Assembly (NCBI RefSeq): GCF_039655745.1
Contig: NZ_JBBYXI010000001.1
Span: 186,001-250,000 of the forward strand
DNA from: Hohaiivirga grylli
GTDB lineage: Bacteria > Pseudomonadota > Alphaproteobacteria > Rhizobiales > Beijerinckiaceae
Length of the DNA: 64,000 nucleotides
Direction of reading: 5' to 3'
This document shows positions 16,707 through 24,466 of the stretch, piece after piece (position 1 is the first letter of the stretch; every line of letters begins with the position of its first letter). The notes beneath the pieces are model-generated. The model searched no databases. It was given only the letters and a program-made list of their open reading frames with translations, and was not told the origin of the DNA. The translations under genes and the position numbers were made by a program.

Positions 16707-17246
16707 GTGCGCGGCATAGTTGGAGCTGGTGATATCTTGGCCGTTTCTCCGCAAGAGCTTTTTTCCTACCTTGAGACCATTGGTGTTCACCATGAAACCG
16801 TTGAACATCCGGCAACTTTTACGGTTGCGGAATCAAGCGACATCAAAACGGATATCCCCGGTGCTCATTCAAAAAACCTGTTTCTGAAAGATAAAAAGGG
16901 CCAGCTATTTTTAATCAGCGCCAAGGATCACACACCGATCAACCTGAAAAAAACCCATGAGGTTATTGGTGGCTCAGGGCGGCTTTCATTCGGTTCTCCC
17001 GAACAGATGATGCATTTTCTTGGTGTGCTTCCCGGCTCGGTAACGCCGTTTGGCGTTCTGAATGACAAAGAGCTTAAGGTGAAGGTCATTCTTGATTCGC
17101 AGCTTATGCAGCATGAACGGGTCAATTTTCACCCATTGGTCAACACAATGACCACCGGTCTGTCACGAGATGGACTTCTGGCCTTCCTGCGGGCAACGGG
17201 CCACGAGCCTGAGATTATGGATTTGCCAGCCCCGCCCGCTGAATAG
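16707..17246 (+). CDS. Prolyl-tRNA editing protein (ProX/YbaK family)
   Basis: Up to 179 residues of the INS/YbaK editing domain: HPATFTVAESSDI, HSKNLFLKDKKGQLFLIS with the conserved Lys-Asn, GGSGRLSFGSPEQM, and GSVTPFGVLND. These trans-editing proteins hydrolyse mischarged aminoacyl-tRNAs such as Ala-tRNA(Pro) or Cys-tRNA(Pro) in the cytosol. The KNLFL and GSVTPFG segments suggest the ProX/PrdX branch. The start is uncertain: GTG 16707 or TTG 16737 (GGAG about 11 bp upstream). It stands alone before cnoX. Confidence 0.88.
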   Translation: MRGIVGAGDILAVSPQELFSYLETIGVHHETVEHPATFTVAESSDIKTDIPGAHSKNLFLKDKKGQLFLISAKDHTPINLKKTHEVIGGSGRLSFGSPEQMMHFLGVLPGSVTPFGVLNDKELKVKVILDSQLMQHERVNFHPLVNTMTTGLSRDGLLAFLRATGHEPEIMDLPAPPAE

Positions 17247-17385
17247 CTCTTTTTGTGATACATCATCCGATAAAAGATGCTTTTCTATTAAGGTCGGTTT
17301 ATTGAACGACAGGGGTATAATGCCCATCTAAAGATACATCTTAAAGCAACAACATGTCCGTAAACGAAAATAACGGGCACATATC

Positions 17386-18297
17386 ATGAGGTCCGGTATG
17401 CTCACCGATAACACTGCTGCTCCGAATACGGCTCTGATTTCAGATACAACAACACAGGGCTTCCAGCAGGACGTGCTTATGGCATCGACCCAGCAGCCGG
17501 TTCTGGTCTATTTCTGGTCAACCCGCAGTGAAGTCTGTCGGCAACAGGCCCCCGTACTGGAAAAGTTCGTTACCAGTGCTGGTGGCAAGGTCAAAATGGT
17601 CAGGCTGGATATTGATGCGCACCCGGCCATCGCAGGCCAGCTTGGTATCCAGTCCATTCCGGCTGTTGTTGCTTTCCAGAACGGACAGTTTGTCGATGGC
17701 TTCATGGGCGTCATTCCAGAGCCGCAGATGAAAGAATTTATCGAGCGCCTGACAGGGCCGCTTGGACCATCACCTGTTGAAGCCCTGATGGAAAAGGCTT
17801 CTGAGCTGATGGAAGCCAATGATATGGCGGGTGCTGCCCAGATTTACGCTGCCATTCTGGGACAGGATCAGGCAAATATTCCGGCAATTGTTGGCCTTGT
17901 TAAAATTCATATCGCCATGGGTGATCTGGAGCACGCCAGAAGATTTCTTGAAATGGTGCCGGCCAATAAGGTCAATGACCCGGCCGTGACAGCTGTTCAG
18001 GCTGCTCTGGAAATTGCTGAACAGGCTGAAGACCTTGGTGACACTGAAGAACTGCGTCGTCGTGTTGAGGCAGACCCGAAAGATTATCAAGCCCGTTTTG
18101 ACCTTGCGCTTGCCCTGAACGCACGCAACAAACGCGAAGAAGCAGCAGATCTGCTCCTTGATATCGTGCGTCGCGACCGTAAATGGAATGATGATGGAGC
18201 ACGTAAACAGCTGGTGCAGTTTTTCGAGGCCTGGGGCCCGATGGACGAAGCCACACTGGATGGGAGACGCCGTCTGTCATCCATCCTGTTTGCATGA
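17386..18297 (+). CDS. cnoX: Chaperedoxin CnoX/YbbN (thioredoxin-TPR protein)
   Basis: 303 residues: thioredoxin fold at about 20-125, then TPR-like helices (about 125-300) with co-chaperone YbbN features (MAGAAQIYAAILGQDQANIP and later ALNARNKREEAADLLLDIVR). The usual CGPC active site is replaced by SEVC (WSTRSEVCRQQAPVLEKF), retaining one Cys. E. coli CnoX has SQHC at this site, so a holdase and mixed-disulphide role rather than reductase is likely. The start may be ATG 17398 instead, with GAGG 6 bp upstream. It is followed by Lon-N and Trm112 genes, a usual alphaproteobacterial order. Confidence 0.9.
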   Translation: MRSGMLTDNTAAPNTALISDTTTQGFQQDVLMASTQQPVLVYFWSTRSEVCRQQAPVLEKFVTSAGGKVKMVRLDIDAHPAIAGQLGIQSIPAVVAFQNGQFVDGFMGVIPEPQMKEFIERLTGPLGPSPVEALMEKASELMEANDMAGAAQIYAAILGQDQANIPAIVGLVKIHIAMGDLEHARRFLEMVPANKVNDPAVTAVQAALEIAEQAEDLGDTEELRRRVEADPKDYQARFDLALALNARNKREEAADLLLDIVRRDRKWNDDGARKQLVQFFEAWGPMDEATLDGRRRLSSILFA

Positions 18298-18376
18298 AGC
18301 TGTACTTTTGCAGCATAATCGGCAGCAATACCTTACCAGTGGAGCTGCATCGTTTGAGACAGAGTGGCGTTAGAAC

Positions 18377-19048
18377 ATGGCTACGCGGATGAATACAGCC
18401 TATCGATATCCTGCAGATTGCCCGGAAACCTTTCCGGTCTTTCCGTTACCGGAGGCCTTGCTTTTACCGCGCGGGCAATTGCCCCTGAATATTTTTGAGC
18501 CACGCTATATTGATATGGTCGATGAAGCCCTGCGTACCAGCCGGGTTATCGGTATCGTCCAGCCCAATGATGACGAAAACGCTGCCGTGCCGAAGCTTTA
18601 TAAGGTAGGCTGCGCCGGGCGTCTGACGCAGTTTTCTGAAACAGGTGACGGCCGCTATCTTATTACACTTGTCGGCATGGCCCGGTTCCAGATCATTGAA
18701 GAAGTGGAAACCGCAACAACTTTCCGGCAGGTTCGCGCCAGTTTTGAGCCTTTTGCGCGGGATTTTATTCCCAATGACGGCGAACAATACGTTGACCGCG
18801 ACAATGTTCTTCGCATGCTGCGTGATTTCGCCATGGCAACAGATATCGAGATCGACTGGCAGGGTATTGAACGCACGCCAAATGAAGCATTGGTCAATGC
18901 ACTTTCCATGATGAGCCCTTATGGCGTGAAAGAGAAACAGGCGTTGCTGGAAGCAGAGACCCTGAAAGACCGTGCGGAAACACTGATTGCCATTACAGAG
19001 ATTGAGCTGGCCCGTCTTGCCGGTGTCTCGGACCAGACATTACAATGA
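18377..19048 (+). CDS. LON substrate-binding (PUA-like) domain protein
   Basis: A 223-residue protein consisting only of the Lon N-terminal domain: FPVFPLPEALLLPRGQLPLN, IFEPRYIDMVDEALRTSRVIGIVQP, and GCAGRLTQFSETGDGRYLITL. The helical tail ends in ITEIELARLAG. No AAA+ or protease domain follows. Such stand-alone Lon-N proteins sit next to cnoX in alphaproteobacteria, suggesting a protein-quality role. It overlaps the Trm112 gene by 4 bp (ATGA). Confidence 0.92.
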   Translation: MATRMNTAYRYPADCPETFPVFPLPEALLLPRGQLPLNIFEPRYIDMVDEALRTSRVIGIVQPNDDENAAVPKLYKVGCAGRLTQFSETGDGRYLITLVGMARFQIIEEVETATTFRQVRASFEPFARDFIPNDGEQYVDRDNVLRMLRDFAMATDIEIDWQGIERTPNEALVNALSMMSPYGVKEKQALLEAETLKDRAETLIAITEIELARLAGVSDQTLQ

Positions 19049-19266
19049 CCGATATGTCACCCTGCATCGAGACATCCTACAGCAGTGATGCCCTGAAACC
19101 AGACCGCAAGATGCTGGAGCAGCTTATCTGCCCTCTGACACGCTGCCCACTGGAATATGATGCAGAGGCGCAGGAGCTAATCAGCCGCTCCGCAAAGCTT
19201 GCCTATCCCATCCGTGATGGCATCCCGATCATGTTACCGGATGAAGCCCGGGTTCTGCCTGATTAG
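19045..19266 (+). CDS. Trm112 family protein
   Basis: A 73-residue protein with the Trm112/YcaR core: MLEQLICPLTRCPLEYDAEAQ and LISRSAKLAYPIRDGIPIML, ending MLPDEAR. In eukaryotes Trm112 activates methyltransferases; bacterial homologues are small and lack some zinc ligands, as here. It is translationally coupled to the Lon-N gene by a 4-bp overlap and ends 2 bp before the convergent citE-like gene. Confidence 0.9.
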   Translation: MTDMSPCIETSYSSDALKPDRKMLEQLICPLTRCPLEYDAEAQELISRSAKLAYPIRDGIPIMLPDEARVLPD

Positions 19267-19268
19267 TA

Positions 19269-20144
19269 TCAGACCCTGGAAGCCGCCCTCGCGATCATCA
19301 GCGTGCGGCGTGCCATTTCCAGATGTAACCGCTCAACCATCTGCCCATTGAACGACAGAACGCCTTTATCGGCGTTTTCTGGTTGCTCAAAGAAGGCAAC
19401 AAGAGCCTGCGCGTAAGCAATTTCATTATCTGATGGTGAAAAGAGCGTATTGGCAACCTCAATCTGAGATGGATGGATCAGGGTTTTGCCATCGAAGCCA
19501 AAATCAACCGCCTGCTGGCATTCCTCAGCAAACCCTTCCTGATCATCAATCTTATTGTAGACACCATCAAGGATCGCCAGATCATAAGCCCTTGCAGCCG
19601 CAACTGATGTTGAAAGCCAGGGTAACTGATTGGCCCGTCCCGGTATCGAACGCACCCGTGTCTCCTTGATCAGATCATTGGTGCCCATAACCAGACATGA
19701 AAGCCGTGAGGCCGGATCCTGAGCTACTGATGCAATATTTGCGATATTCAGAATTGCCAGCGGTGTCTCAACCATCGTCCAGATACGCGTTGTCTGGGGC
19801 ATTGCAAGACGATCCAGCGTTCTGGCCAGTGTCATGATCGTTGATGCATTGCTTACTTTTGGCACCAGAACGGCATCAGGTTTAACGGAGGCACAGAATG
19901 TAAGGTCTTCCTCACCCCAGGGGGTTTCCGCACCATTTACCCGAATAACAACCTCTTTATCGCCAAACCCTTTTTCAAACTGCTTGGCAATACAGTCTCT
20001 GGCTTCAAGTTTGGCTTGTGGTGATACCGCATCCTCTAAATCAAGAATGACAACATCAGTTCCAAGCTCTCCGGCTTTAGCAAGAGCGCGGGCATTTGAA
20101 CCGGGGACATAAAGGGCGCTACGGCGGGGACGAAAAACCGTCAT
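19269..20144 (-). CDS. HpcH/HpaI aldolase / CitE-like lyase family protein
   Basis: 291 residues from MTVFRPRRSALYVPGSNARA. Family landmarks are VILDLEDAVSPQAK, VIRVNGAETPW, KPDAVLVPKVSNAS, MVETPLAILNIANIA (metal-binding Glu) and GFDGKTLIHPSQIEVAN. Members are Mg-dependent C-C lyases or CoA thioesterases acting on citryl-, malyl- or citramalyl-CoA. No citrate lyase alpha or gamma subunits are nearby, so it is not a classical CitE. A start at 20144 is supported by AAGGA 8 bp upstream. Confidence 0.88.
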   Translation of the reverse strand: MTVFRPRRSALYVPGSNARALAKAGELGTDVVILDLEDAVSPQAKLEARDCIAKQFEKGFGDKEVVIRVNGAETPWGEEDLTFCASVKPDAVLVPKVSNASTIMTLARTLDRLAMPQTTRIWTMVETPLAILNIANIASVAQDPASRLSCLVMGTNDLIKETRVRSIPGRANQLPWLSTSVAAARAYDLAILDGVYNKIDDQEGFAEECQQAVDFGFDGKTLIHPSQIEVANTLFSPSDNEIAYAQALVAFFEQPENADKGVLSFNGQMVERLHLEMARRTLMIARAASRV

Positions 20145-20208
20145 GAGCTCATCCTTCTGGCGTTTCCTGTCGCTGGCAAGCATATTTTTCTCTGACTTGC
20201 CTATAAAA

Positions 20209-20232
20209 AAGGCGCGAAATGCATCGCGCCTT
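20209..20232 (-). terminator. Rho-independent terminator of asd
   Basis: AAGGCGCGA and TCGCGCCTT form a perfect 9-bp stem with a 6-base loop. On the minus strand it is followed by TTTT, downstream of the asd stop codon. Confidence 0.9.
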
Positions 20233-20248
20233 AATTTCTTCCGGAGGA

Positions 20249-21277
20249 TCAGCCCTTTGGCTGGATCAGGTTCCGGTTAATCAGTGCTTCCGCAATCTGT
20301 ACCGTATTAAGGGCAGCGCCCTTACGCAGGTTATCTGCAACACACCAGAAAGCCAGACCATTTTCAACCGTAATGTCTTCGCGAATACGTGAGACATAGG
20401 TCGCATCTTCACCAGCAGCTTCATGGGGTGTCATATAGCCACCGGCTTCGCGCTTATCCTGAACCACAACGCCCGGAGCAGACCGCAGAACCTCGCGGGC
20501 CTCTTCAACAGAGATGGGATTTTCAAACTCAACGTTGAGTGATTCAGCATGAGAGATAAAGACCGGAACGCGAACACAGGTTGCGCTGACCTTGATCTTC
20601 GGATCAAGAATCTTCTTCGTCTCGGCCATCATCTTCCACTCTTCCTTGGTATAGCCATCTTCCATGAAGACGTCGATCTGCGGAATGAGATTGAAAGCGA
20701 TACGCTTCTGGAACTTCTTCACCTCAACATCCTGAAGGGAATAAAGAGCTTTTGTCTGGCGATCCAGCTCATCCATACCTTCCTTGCCGGCACCCGACAC
20801 GGACTGATAGGTGGAAACAACAACGCGCTTGATATTGGCCTTGTCATGTAAAGGCTTCAGCGCCACAACCATCTGAATGGTTGAGCAGTTCGGGTTGGCA
20901 ATGATGTTGCGCTTATGGAAATCACGAACAGCTTCCGGGTTAACCTCTGGCACAACCAGCGGCACATCAGCGTCATAACGCCATGCGGAAGAGTTATCGA
21001 TAACAACAGCACCAGCAGCACCAATCTTCGGTGACCATTCCTTGGAGATATCACCACCAGCCGACATCAGGCAGATATCGACATCAGAAAAATCGTAAGT
21101 ATCAAGGGCTTTTGTTGTCAGCGTCTTATCGCCGAAAGAAACCTCTTTACCCATGCTGCGGCGCGATGCCAAAGCAACAACTTCCCGGCAGGGAAATGCG
21201 CGTTCAGCCAGAATGCTGAGCATTTCACGCCCTACATTACCCGTCGCGCCAACTACTGCGACCTTGTACCCACTCAT
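20249..21277 (-). CDS. asd: Aspartate-semialdehyde dehydrogenase
   Basis: 342 residues, normal for Asd. Landmarks are VAVVGATGNVGREMLSILAE (NADP site), the active-site cysteine in NPNCSTIQMV, TYQSVSGAGKEGMDEL, and the late catalytic His in PVFISHAESLNVEF. It reduces aspartyl phosphate to aspartate semialdehyde, the branch point to lysine/diaminopimelate, threonine, methionine and isoleucine. AGGAG lies 7 bp before the ATG. Upstream is a Thr/Lys/Ile-rich leader peptide with competing hairpins, so expression is probably controlled by end-product amino acids through translation of the leader. Confidence 0.97.
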   Translation of the reverse strand: MSGYKVAVVGATGNVGREMLSILAERAFPCREVVALASRRSMGKEVSFGDKTLTTKALDTYDFSDVDICLMSAGGDISKEWSPKIGAAGAVVIDNSSAWRYDADVPLVVPEVNPEAVRDFHKRNIIANPNCSTIQMVVALKPLHDKANIKRVVVSTYQSVSGAGKEGMDELDRQTKALYSLQDVEVKKFQKRIAFNLIPQIDVFMEDGYTKEEWKMMAETKKILDPKIKVSATCVRVPVFISHAESLNVEFENPISVEEAREVLRSAPGVVVQDKREAGGYMTPHEAAGEDATYVSRIREDITVENGLAFWCVADNLRKGAALNTVQIAEALINRNLIQPKG

Positions 21278-21280
21278 GTC

Positions 21281-21418
21281 AGATCTCCTGTTTCGCTCTC
21301 TCCCCCCTTAAGCCGACACCCATTTTGGAATGTGAAGGGCGCCTGCTTTGCTCGTGCGACCCTTGGGGAGAGAACTGGGGACGACGAGACGTTAGCCGAT
21401 TGTTTTCACAATCGTCGT
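21281..21418 (-). promoter_or_regulatory. Candidate attenuator/leader RNA of asd
   Basis: Several perfect complementary arms lie between leader peptide and asd. Arm pair 1 is TCGTCGT at 21412-21418 with ACGACGA at 21381-21387, overlapping the last leader codons. Pair 2 is AAGGG-CGC at 21335-21342 with GCG-CCCTT at 21356-21364. Pair 3 is the same AAGGG with CCCTT at 21305-21309, which excludes pair 2. Pair 4 is GGGGAGAG at 21365-21372 with CTCTCCCC at 21298-21305, the latter about 10 bp from the asd Shine-Dalgarno. Mutually exclusive helices after an amino-acid-biased leader are the mark of attenuation. No clear U-run terminator is visible, so control might be translational or Rho-dependent. 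Confidence 0.55.
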
Positions 21419-21460
21419 GACGGTTTTAATTGTGCTCTTTGTTTTAATGAGCGCCGTCAT
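21392..21460 (-). CDS. Asd leader peptide (Thr/Lys/Ile-rich)
   Basis: A 22-residue reading frame, ATG to TAA, that ends 114 bp before asd on the same strand. Its composition is 7 Thr, 4 Lys, 4 Ile and 2 Val, including TIKTVTTIVKTIG at the end. Thr, Lys and Ile are all products of the Asd-dependent pathway. The last Thr and Ile codons (ACG ACG ATT) fall inside the 5' arm of the first hairpin, so a ribosome stalled for threonine or isoleucine would block that hairpin. This is how thrL-type attenuators work. The leader's own ribosome-binding site is weak (GTGGA, about 13 bp). I do not know of a described asd leader of this kind. Confidence 0.7.
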   Translation of the reverse strand: MTALIKTKSTIKTVTTIVKTIG

Positions 21461-21627
21461 GATTCTAAGTCGTCCACCACTTTGGTCCGTCAGCCGGACT
21501 GCGATTACGCCGGATAAAAACCAGCTGTTCTGAGCAACAGGAAATGAGATGTTTTGTCAAGCAGAGATTTCATTCTGACAATTAGAAAAATGATGAAAGC
21601 AAGCTTCTTTAATTCTTGCAACTTTCC

Positions 21628-22149
21628 TTAAACAGCAGGCATCCGCCCGATCCCAATGCGTGCAAAAAGCTTATCTTTCAAAATAAACTGATGATAGAGC
21701 GCGGCCGCGACATGAAATGTCAGCATCATGATCAGTAAAAATGCTGCGACACCATGCGCTTTCATTGGCCCAAACATCTGATCACTGCCTCCAAGGCCAT
21801 TGTTAATCAGGACCATCATCCGGATACCACTTATTGCCATAACCAGAATAATCAGGTTCAAGGCGGTGTGGGTCAGATGAGCTACTCTGGATTGCAGTTT
21901 GGGTGTTCCAGGAAGGTCTTCCGGCTTACGGTCTGCAAACCACCACCATACGATTCTGGCAATGGTTATAGCAAAGACCATCAGACCAATTGCAGCATGT
22001 GCTTTTAAAAGACCGGCTTTCAACACCATATCTGTTGTAGCACTCATCCGAAACCCAAGCGGAATAAGAACAAGAATTGCAATAGCGACAAACCAGTGCA
22101 TGAGAACAGCCATACGGCCATAACATGTTTTGCTGCTTTTCAAAGCCAT
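21628..22149 (-). CDS. Cytochrome b561 family protein
   Basis: 173 residues with four membrane helices and haem-ligand histidines in the positions expected for the bacterial b561 family: His in MAVLMHWFVAIAIL, His in LLKAHAAIGLMVF, His in MKAHGVAAFLL, and His in LTFHVAAALYHQF. These di-haem proteins carry electrons at the inner membrane, for instance as superoxide:quinone oxidoreductase (CybB). A start at 22149 is supported by GGGAG 8 bp upstream; the longer frame to 22266 overlaps the operator region. It is monocistronic. Confidence 0.88.
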   Translation of the reverse strand: MALKSSKTCYGRMAVLMHWFVAIAILVLIPLGFRMSATTDMVLKAGLLKAHAAIGLMVFAITIARIVWWWFADRKPEDLPGTPKLQSRVAHLTHTALNLIILVMAISGIRMMVLINNGLGGSDQMFGPMKAHGVAAFLLIMMLTFHVAAALYHQFILKDKLFARIGIGRMPAV

Positions 22150-22179
22150 AATGTTTTCTCCCTGATTGGCATAATATAC

Positions 22180-22211
22180 ATAGCAAACTATATAATTATA
22201 TAGCAAGCTAT
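22180..22211. promoter_or_regulatory. Twin palindromic operator of the b561 gene
   Basis: Two near-identical 12-bp palindromes, ATAGCAAACTAT (22180-22191) and ATAGCAAGCTAT (22200-22211), start exactly 20 bp apart (two helical turns). They share a central perfect palindrome CTATATAATTATATAG. They are 31-62 bp upstream of the b561 start. The spacing suggests cooperative binding of a dimeric repressor of MarR/HxlR type; no such gene is adjacent. Confidence 0.6.
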
Positions 22212-22351
22212 TTATTATGGGATTAGGAAGATTTTTCGGGAATTCTTTGAAACCAATATTTTTCAATACGTTACTACTTGGTAACTATTGATTCATCTTA
22301 AAAGACAAACAGATTTGGCTGGTAAGCTTTAGCTAACTTTCTCACGCGAGA

Positions 22352-23221
22352 ATGGTGATCTGCACGGATACTCAAGAGTATCCCGCTACATACCTGACAT
22401 TCTCAAGCAAAGGGCAATTTCTGCAAATGCCTCACCATGCGTCGCCAGAGCAAAACCCCAACACTCTGATCTCCGATCAGCGTGAAGATTTGCCTGCACG
22501 TAAGAAAACAAAAAAGCAGAAGCCCTGGTTACTCTGGTTTGCGTCCTGTGCCGTTATCATTTCCGGCCTGTCCTATTATGCTGTCAAACAAACCGAGCAT
22601 GATGGGGATAGAGTTCCCGATGTTGATACCACAGCAGCTCTTGTTTCTCCGCCGGCTCCATGGAGTCAGGTCATCAATCCGGCTGTCCTGTTCGCTTTTG
22701 ATATGCCGGAACTGGAACTCCCGAATATGAGCGTTGAAGCCCGCACATATCGTGAGGGAGGTCGAGAAGATTCGCTTTCTATTGGTTCGGCAGCAGACCC
22801 GTTCTATTTGCGTATTGTGATTGACCGGTCACAGCAAAAACGCAGCTCAAGCTTCTATATTGATCTGGTTCGTACAGCGGCAACAGCTGGTTTATCTGTT
22901 AAGAAAACGGCACAGAGTGTCGAATATCCAACCAAATTCGGTTCATTCGAATTCTCGCTTGTAACCCTTGCCAAGAATACGGATACCAGCTGTATCGCTT
23001 TCCGCGGGCAGGGGCTTGGCAGATTATCCATGCATGGTTGGCTGTGCGGAAATGATGAATATGTCAGCCACGATATGCTGGCCTGTTTCATTGATCGTCT
23101 GACACCAACCCCGGCCTTACGTGAGCGGGATCTTGAGACAGAAATACGGGCTCTTGATAAAAATCAGACAGAGGCCTGCACAGCGGCAATGAATAATATC
23201 ACTGCCGCCGCGGTAGAATAA
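22352..23221 (+). CDS. Uncharacterised single-pass membrane protein
   Basis: Up to 289 residues. A lysine-rich stretch (ARKKTKKQKPWLLW) precedes one membrane helix (LWFASCAVIISGLSYYAV), then a large periplasmic domain of about 200 residues containing four cysteines near its end (TSCIAFRG, GWLCGND, MLACFID, EACTAAM). This may be a disulphide-rich fold. No family recognised. A start at ATG 22427 (MPHHASPEQN) is also plausible and would remove 25 residues. It converges with leuB, 6 bp away. Confidence 0.65.
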   Translation: MVICTDTQEYPATYLTFSSKGQFLQMPHHASPEQNPNTLISDQREDLPARKKTKKQKPWLLWFASCAVIISGLSYYAVKQTEHDGDRVPDVDTTAALVSPPAPWSQVINPAVLFAFDMPELELPNMSVEARTYREGGREDSLSIGSAADPFYLRIVIDRSQQKRSSSFYIDLVRTAATAGLSVKKTAQSVEYPTKFGSFEFSLVTLAKNTDTSCIAFRGQGLGRLSMHGWLCGNDEYVSHDMLACFIDRLTPTPALRERDLETEIRALDKNQTEACTAAMNNITAAAVE

Positions 23222-23227
23222 ACAATC

Positions 23228-24334
23228 TCAGAAAAGCTTCTGAAGCTCAGCAAGAACGGCATCGCCCATCGCAGACGTACCCACAGCCTGTGCGCCATCT
23301 GCAATATCGCGGGTACGTGTGCCGTTAGCCAGAACATTGATAATTGCTTTCTCAAGCTTCTCGGCAACATCACCACGATCAAATGAGTAGCGCAGTGCCA
23401 TTGCCAGCGAGCCAATCATCGCCAACGGATTAGCGGCATTCTGCCCGGCAATATCAGGCGCAGAACCATGAACAGGCTCATACAATGCAAAACGACGGCC
23501 TGTTACAGGGTTGGTGTTGCCAAGAGAGGCTGATGGCAACATACCTAGAGACCCTGTCAGCATGGCAGCAACGTCAGACAAAATGTCACCAAACAAATTA
23601 TCCGTTACAATGACATCAAACTGCTTTGGCTGACGCACAAGCTGCATGGCACAGTTATCAGCCAGAACATGTTCCAGCTCTACACTCGGGTAAAGTTCCT
23701 TACCAACCTGCGTCACAATCTGCTTCCAGAGAATACCGGATGCCATAACATTGTGCTTTTCGGCAGAAGAAACCTTATTTCGGCGCTGCTGGGCCAGTTC
23801 GAAGGCAACTTTAGCAATACGCTCAATTTCACCTGTCGTATAAATCTGCGTATCTGTTGCACGCTTTGAACCATCTTCAAGAGTGACAATTTCCTTCGGT
23901 TCACGGAAATAGACACCACTTGTCAGTTCACGAACAATGAGAATATCCAGGCCTTCAACCAGTTCAGGCTTGAGAGAAGAGGCGCCCACAAGAGCCGGAT
24001 AACAGATTGCAGGGCGCAGATTGGCAAAAACATCCAAGTCGGCTCGTAACCGCAGCAAAGCAGCCTCGGGACGATTGGCAAAACCAACATCAGCCCATTT
24101 CGGTCCACCGACAGCACCCATAAAAACCGCATCAGCCTTAAGGGCCTGAGCCACAACTGCATCTGTTACCGGTGTTCCATGAGCATCATAGGATGCGCCG
24201 CCAACGAGATCGGTCTCAGTTTCAAAGAAAATGATTCCCTGAGCTGTCAGCCACTGCGTGATTTTTTCCATCTCACGCATAATCTCGGTACCGATACCAT
24301 CACCCGGCAACAGCAGCAGCTTATAAGTCGACAT
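23228..24334 (-). CDS. leuB: 3-isopropylmalate dehydrogenase
   Basis: 368 residues. The decarboxylating dehydrogenase signature is complete: LLPGDGIGTEIMREMEK, LLRLRADLDVFANLRPAI (substrate arginines), VRELTSGVYF, and DNLFGDILSDVAAMLTGSLG followed by MLPSASLG. LeuB oxidises and decarboxylates 3-isopropylmalate in leucine synthesis using NAD. A GGGG ribosome-binding site lies about 6 bp from the ATG. No leucine-codon leader is seen before it. leuA, leuC and leuD are not in the window. Confidence 0.97.
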   Translation of the reverse strand: MSTYKLLLLPGDGIGTEIMREMEKITQWLTAQGIIFFETETDLVGGASYDAHGTPVTDAVVAQALKADAVFMGAVGGPKWADVGFANRPEAALLRLRADLDVFANLRPAICYPALVGASSLKPELVEGLDILIVRELTSGVYFREPKEIVTLEDGSKRATDTQIYTTGEIERIAKVAFELAQQRRNKVSSAEKHNVMASGILWKQIVTQVGKELYPSVELEHVLADNCAMQLVRQPKQFDVIVTDNLFGDILSDVAAMLTGSLGMLPSASLGNTNPVTGRRFALYEPVHGSAPDIAGQNAANPLAMIGSLAMALRYSFDRGDVAEKLEKAIINVLANGTRTRDIADGAQAVGTSAMGDAVLAELQKLF

Positions 24335-24442
24335 TTAATTCCCCTGAGCAAATCACTATGGTCGTGACAGGATTAGAATGCTTTGCAATGAATTTGAATA
24401 GCAAAGTTACCGCATTCAAACATCATATGAAATAATATTATG

Positions 24443-24466
24443 AAAAGGCCTGTTATCAGGCCTTTT
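24443..24466 (-). terminator. Terminator overlapping the end of the PLP-homeostasis gene
   Basis: AAAAGGCCTG and CAGGCCTTTT form a 10-bp perfect stem. The TGA stop of the gene lies within it. On the minus strand it continues with a T-rich tail. Confidence 0.85.

Noticed and set aside
16367..16732. Plus-strand frame of about 121 codons starting MERLERAMGFEP
   Set aside because: It runs antisense through tRNA-Gly and its flanks, a common false call (the GFEPTTPTLA-type translation of tRNA genes).
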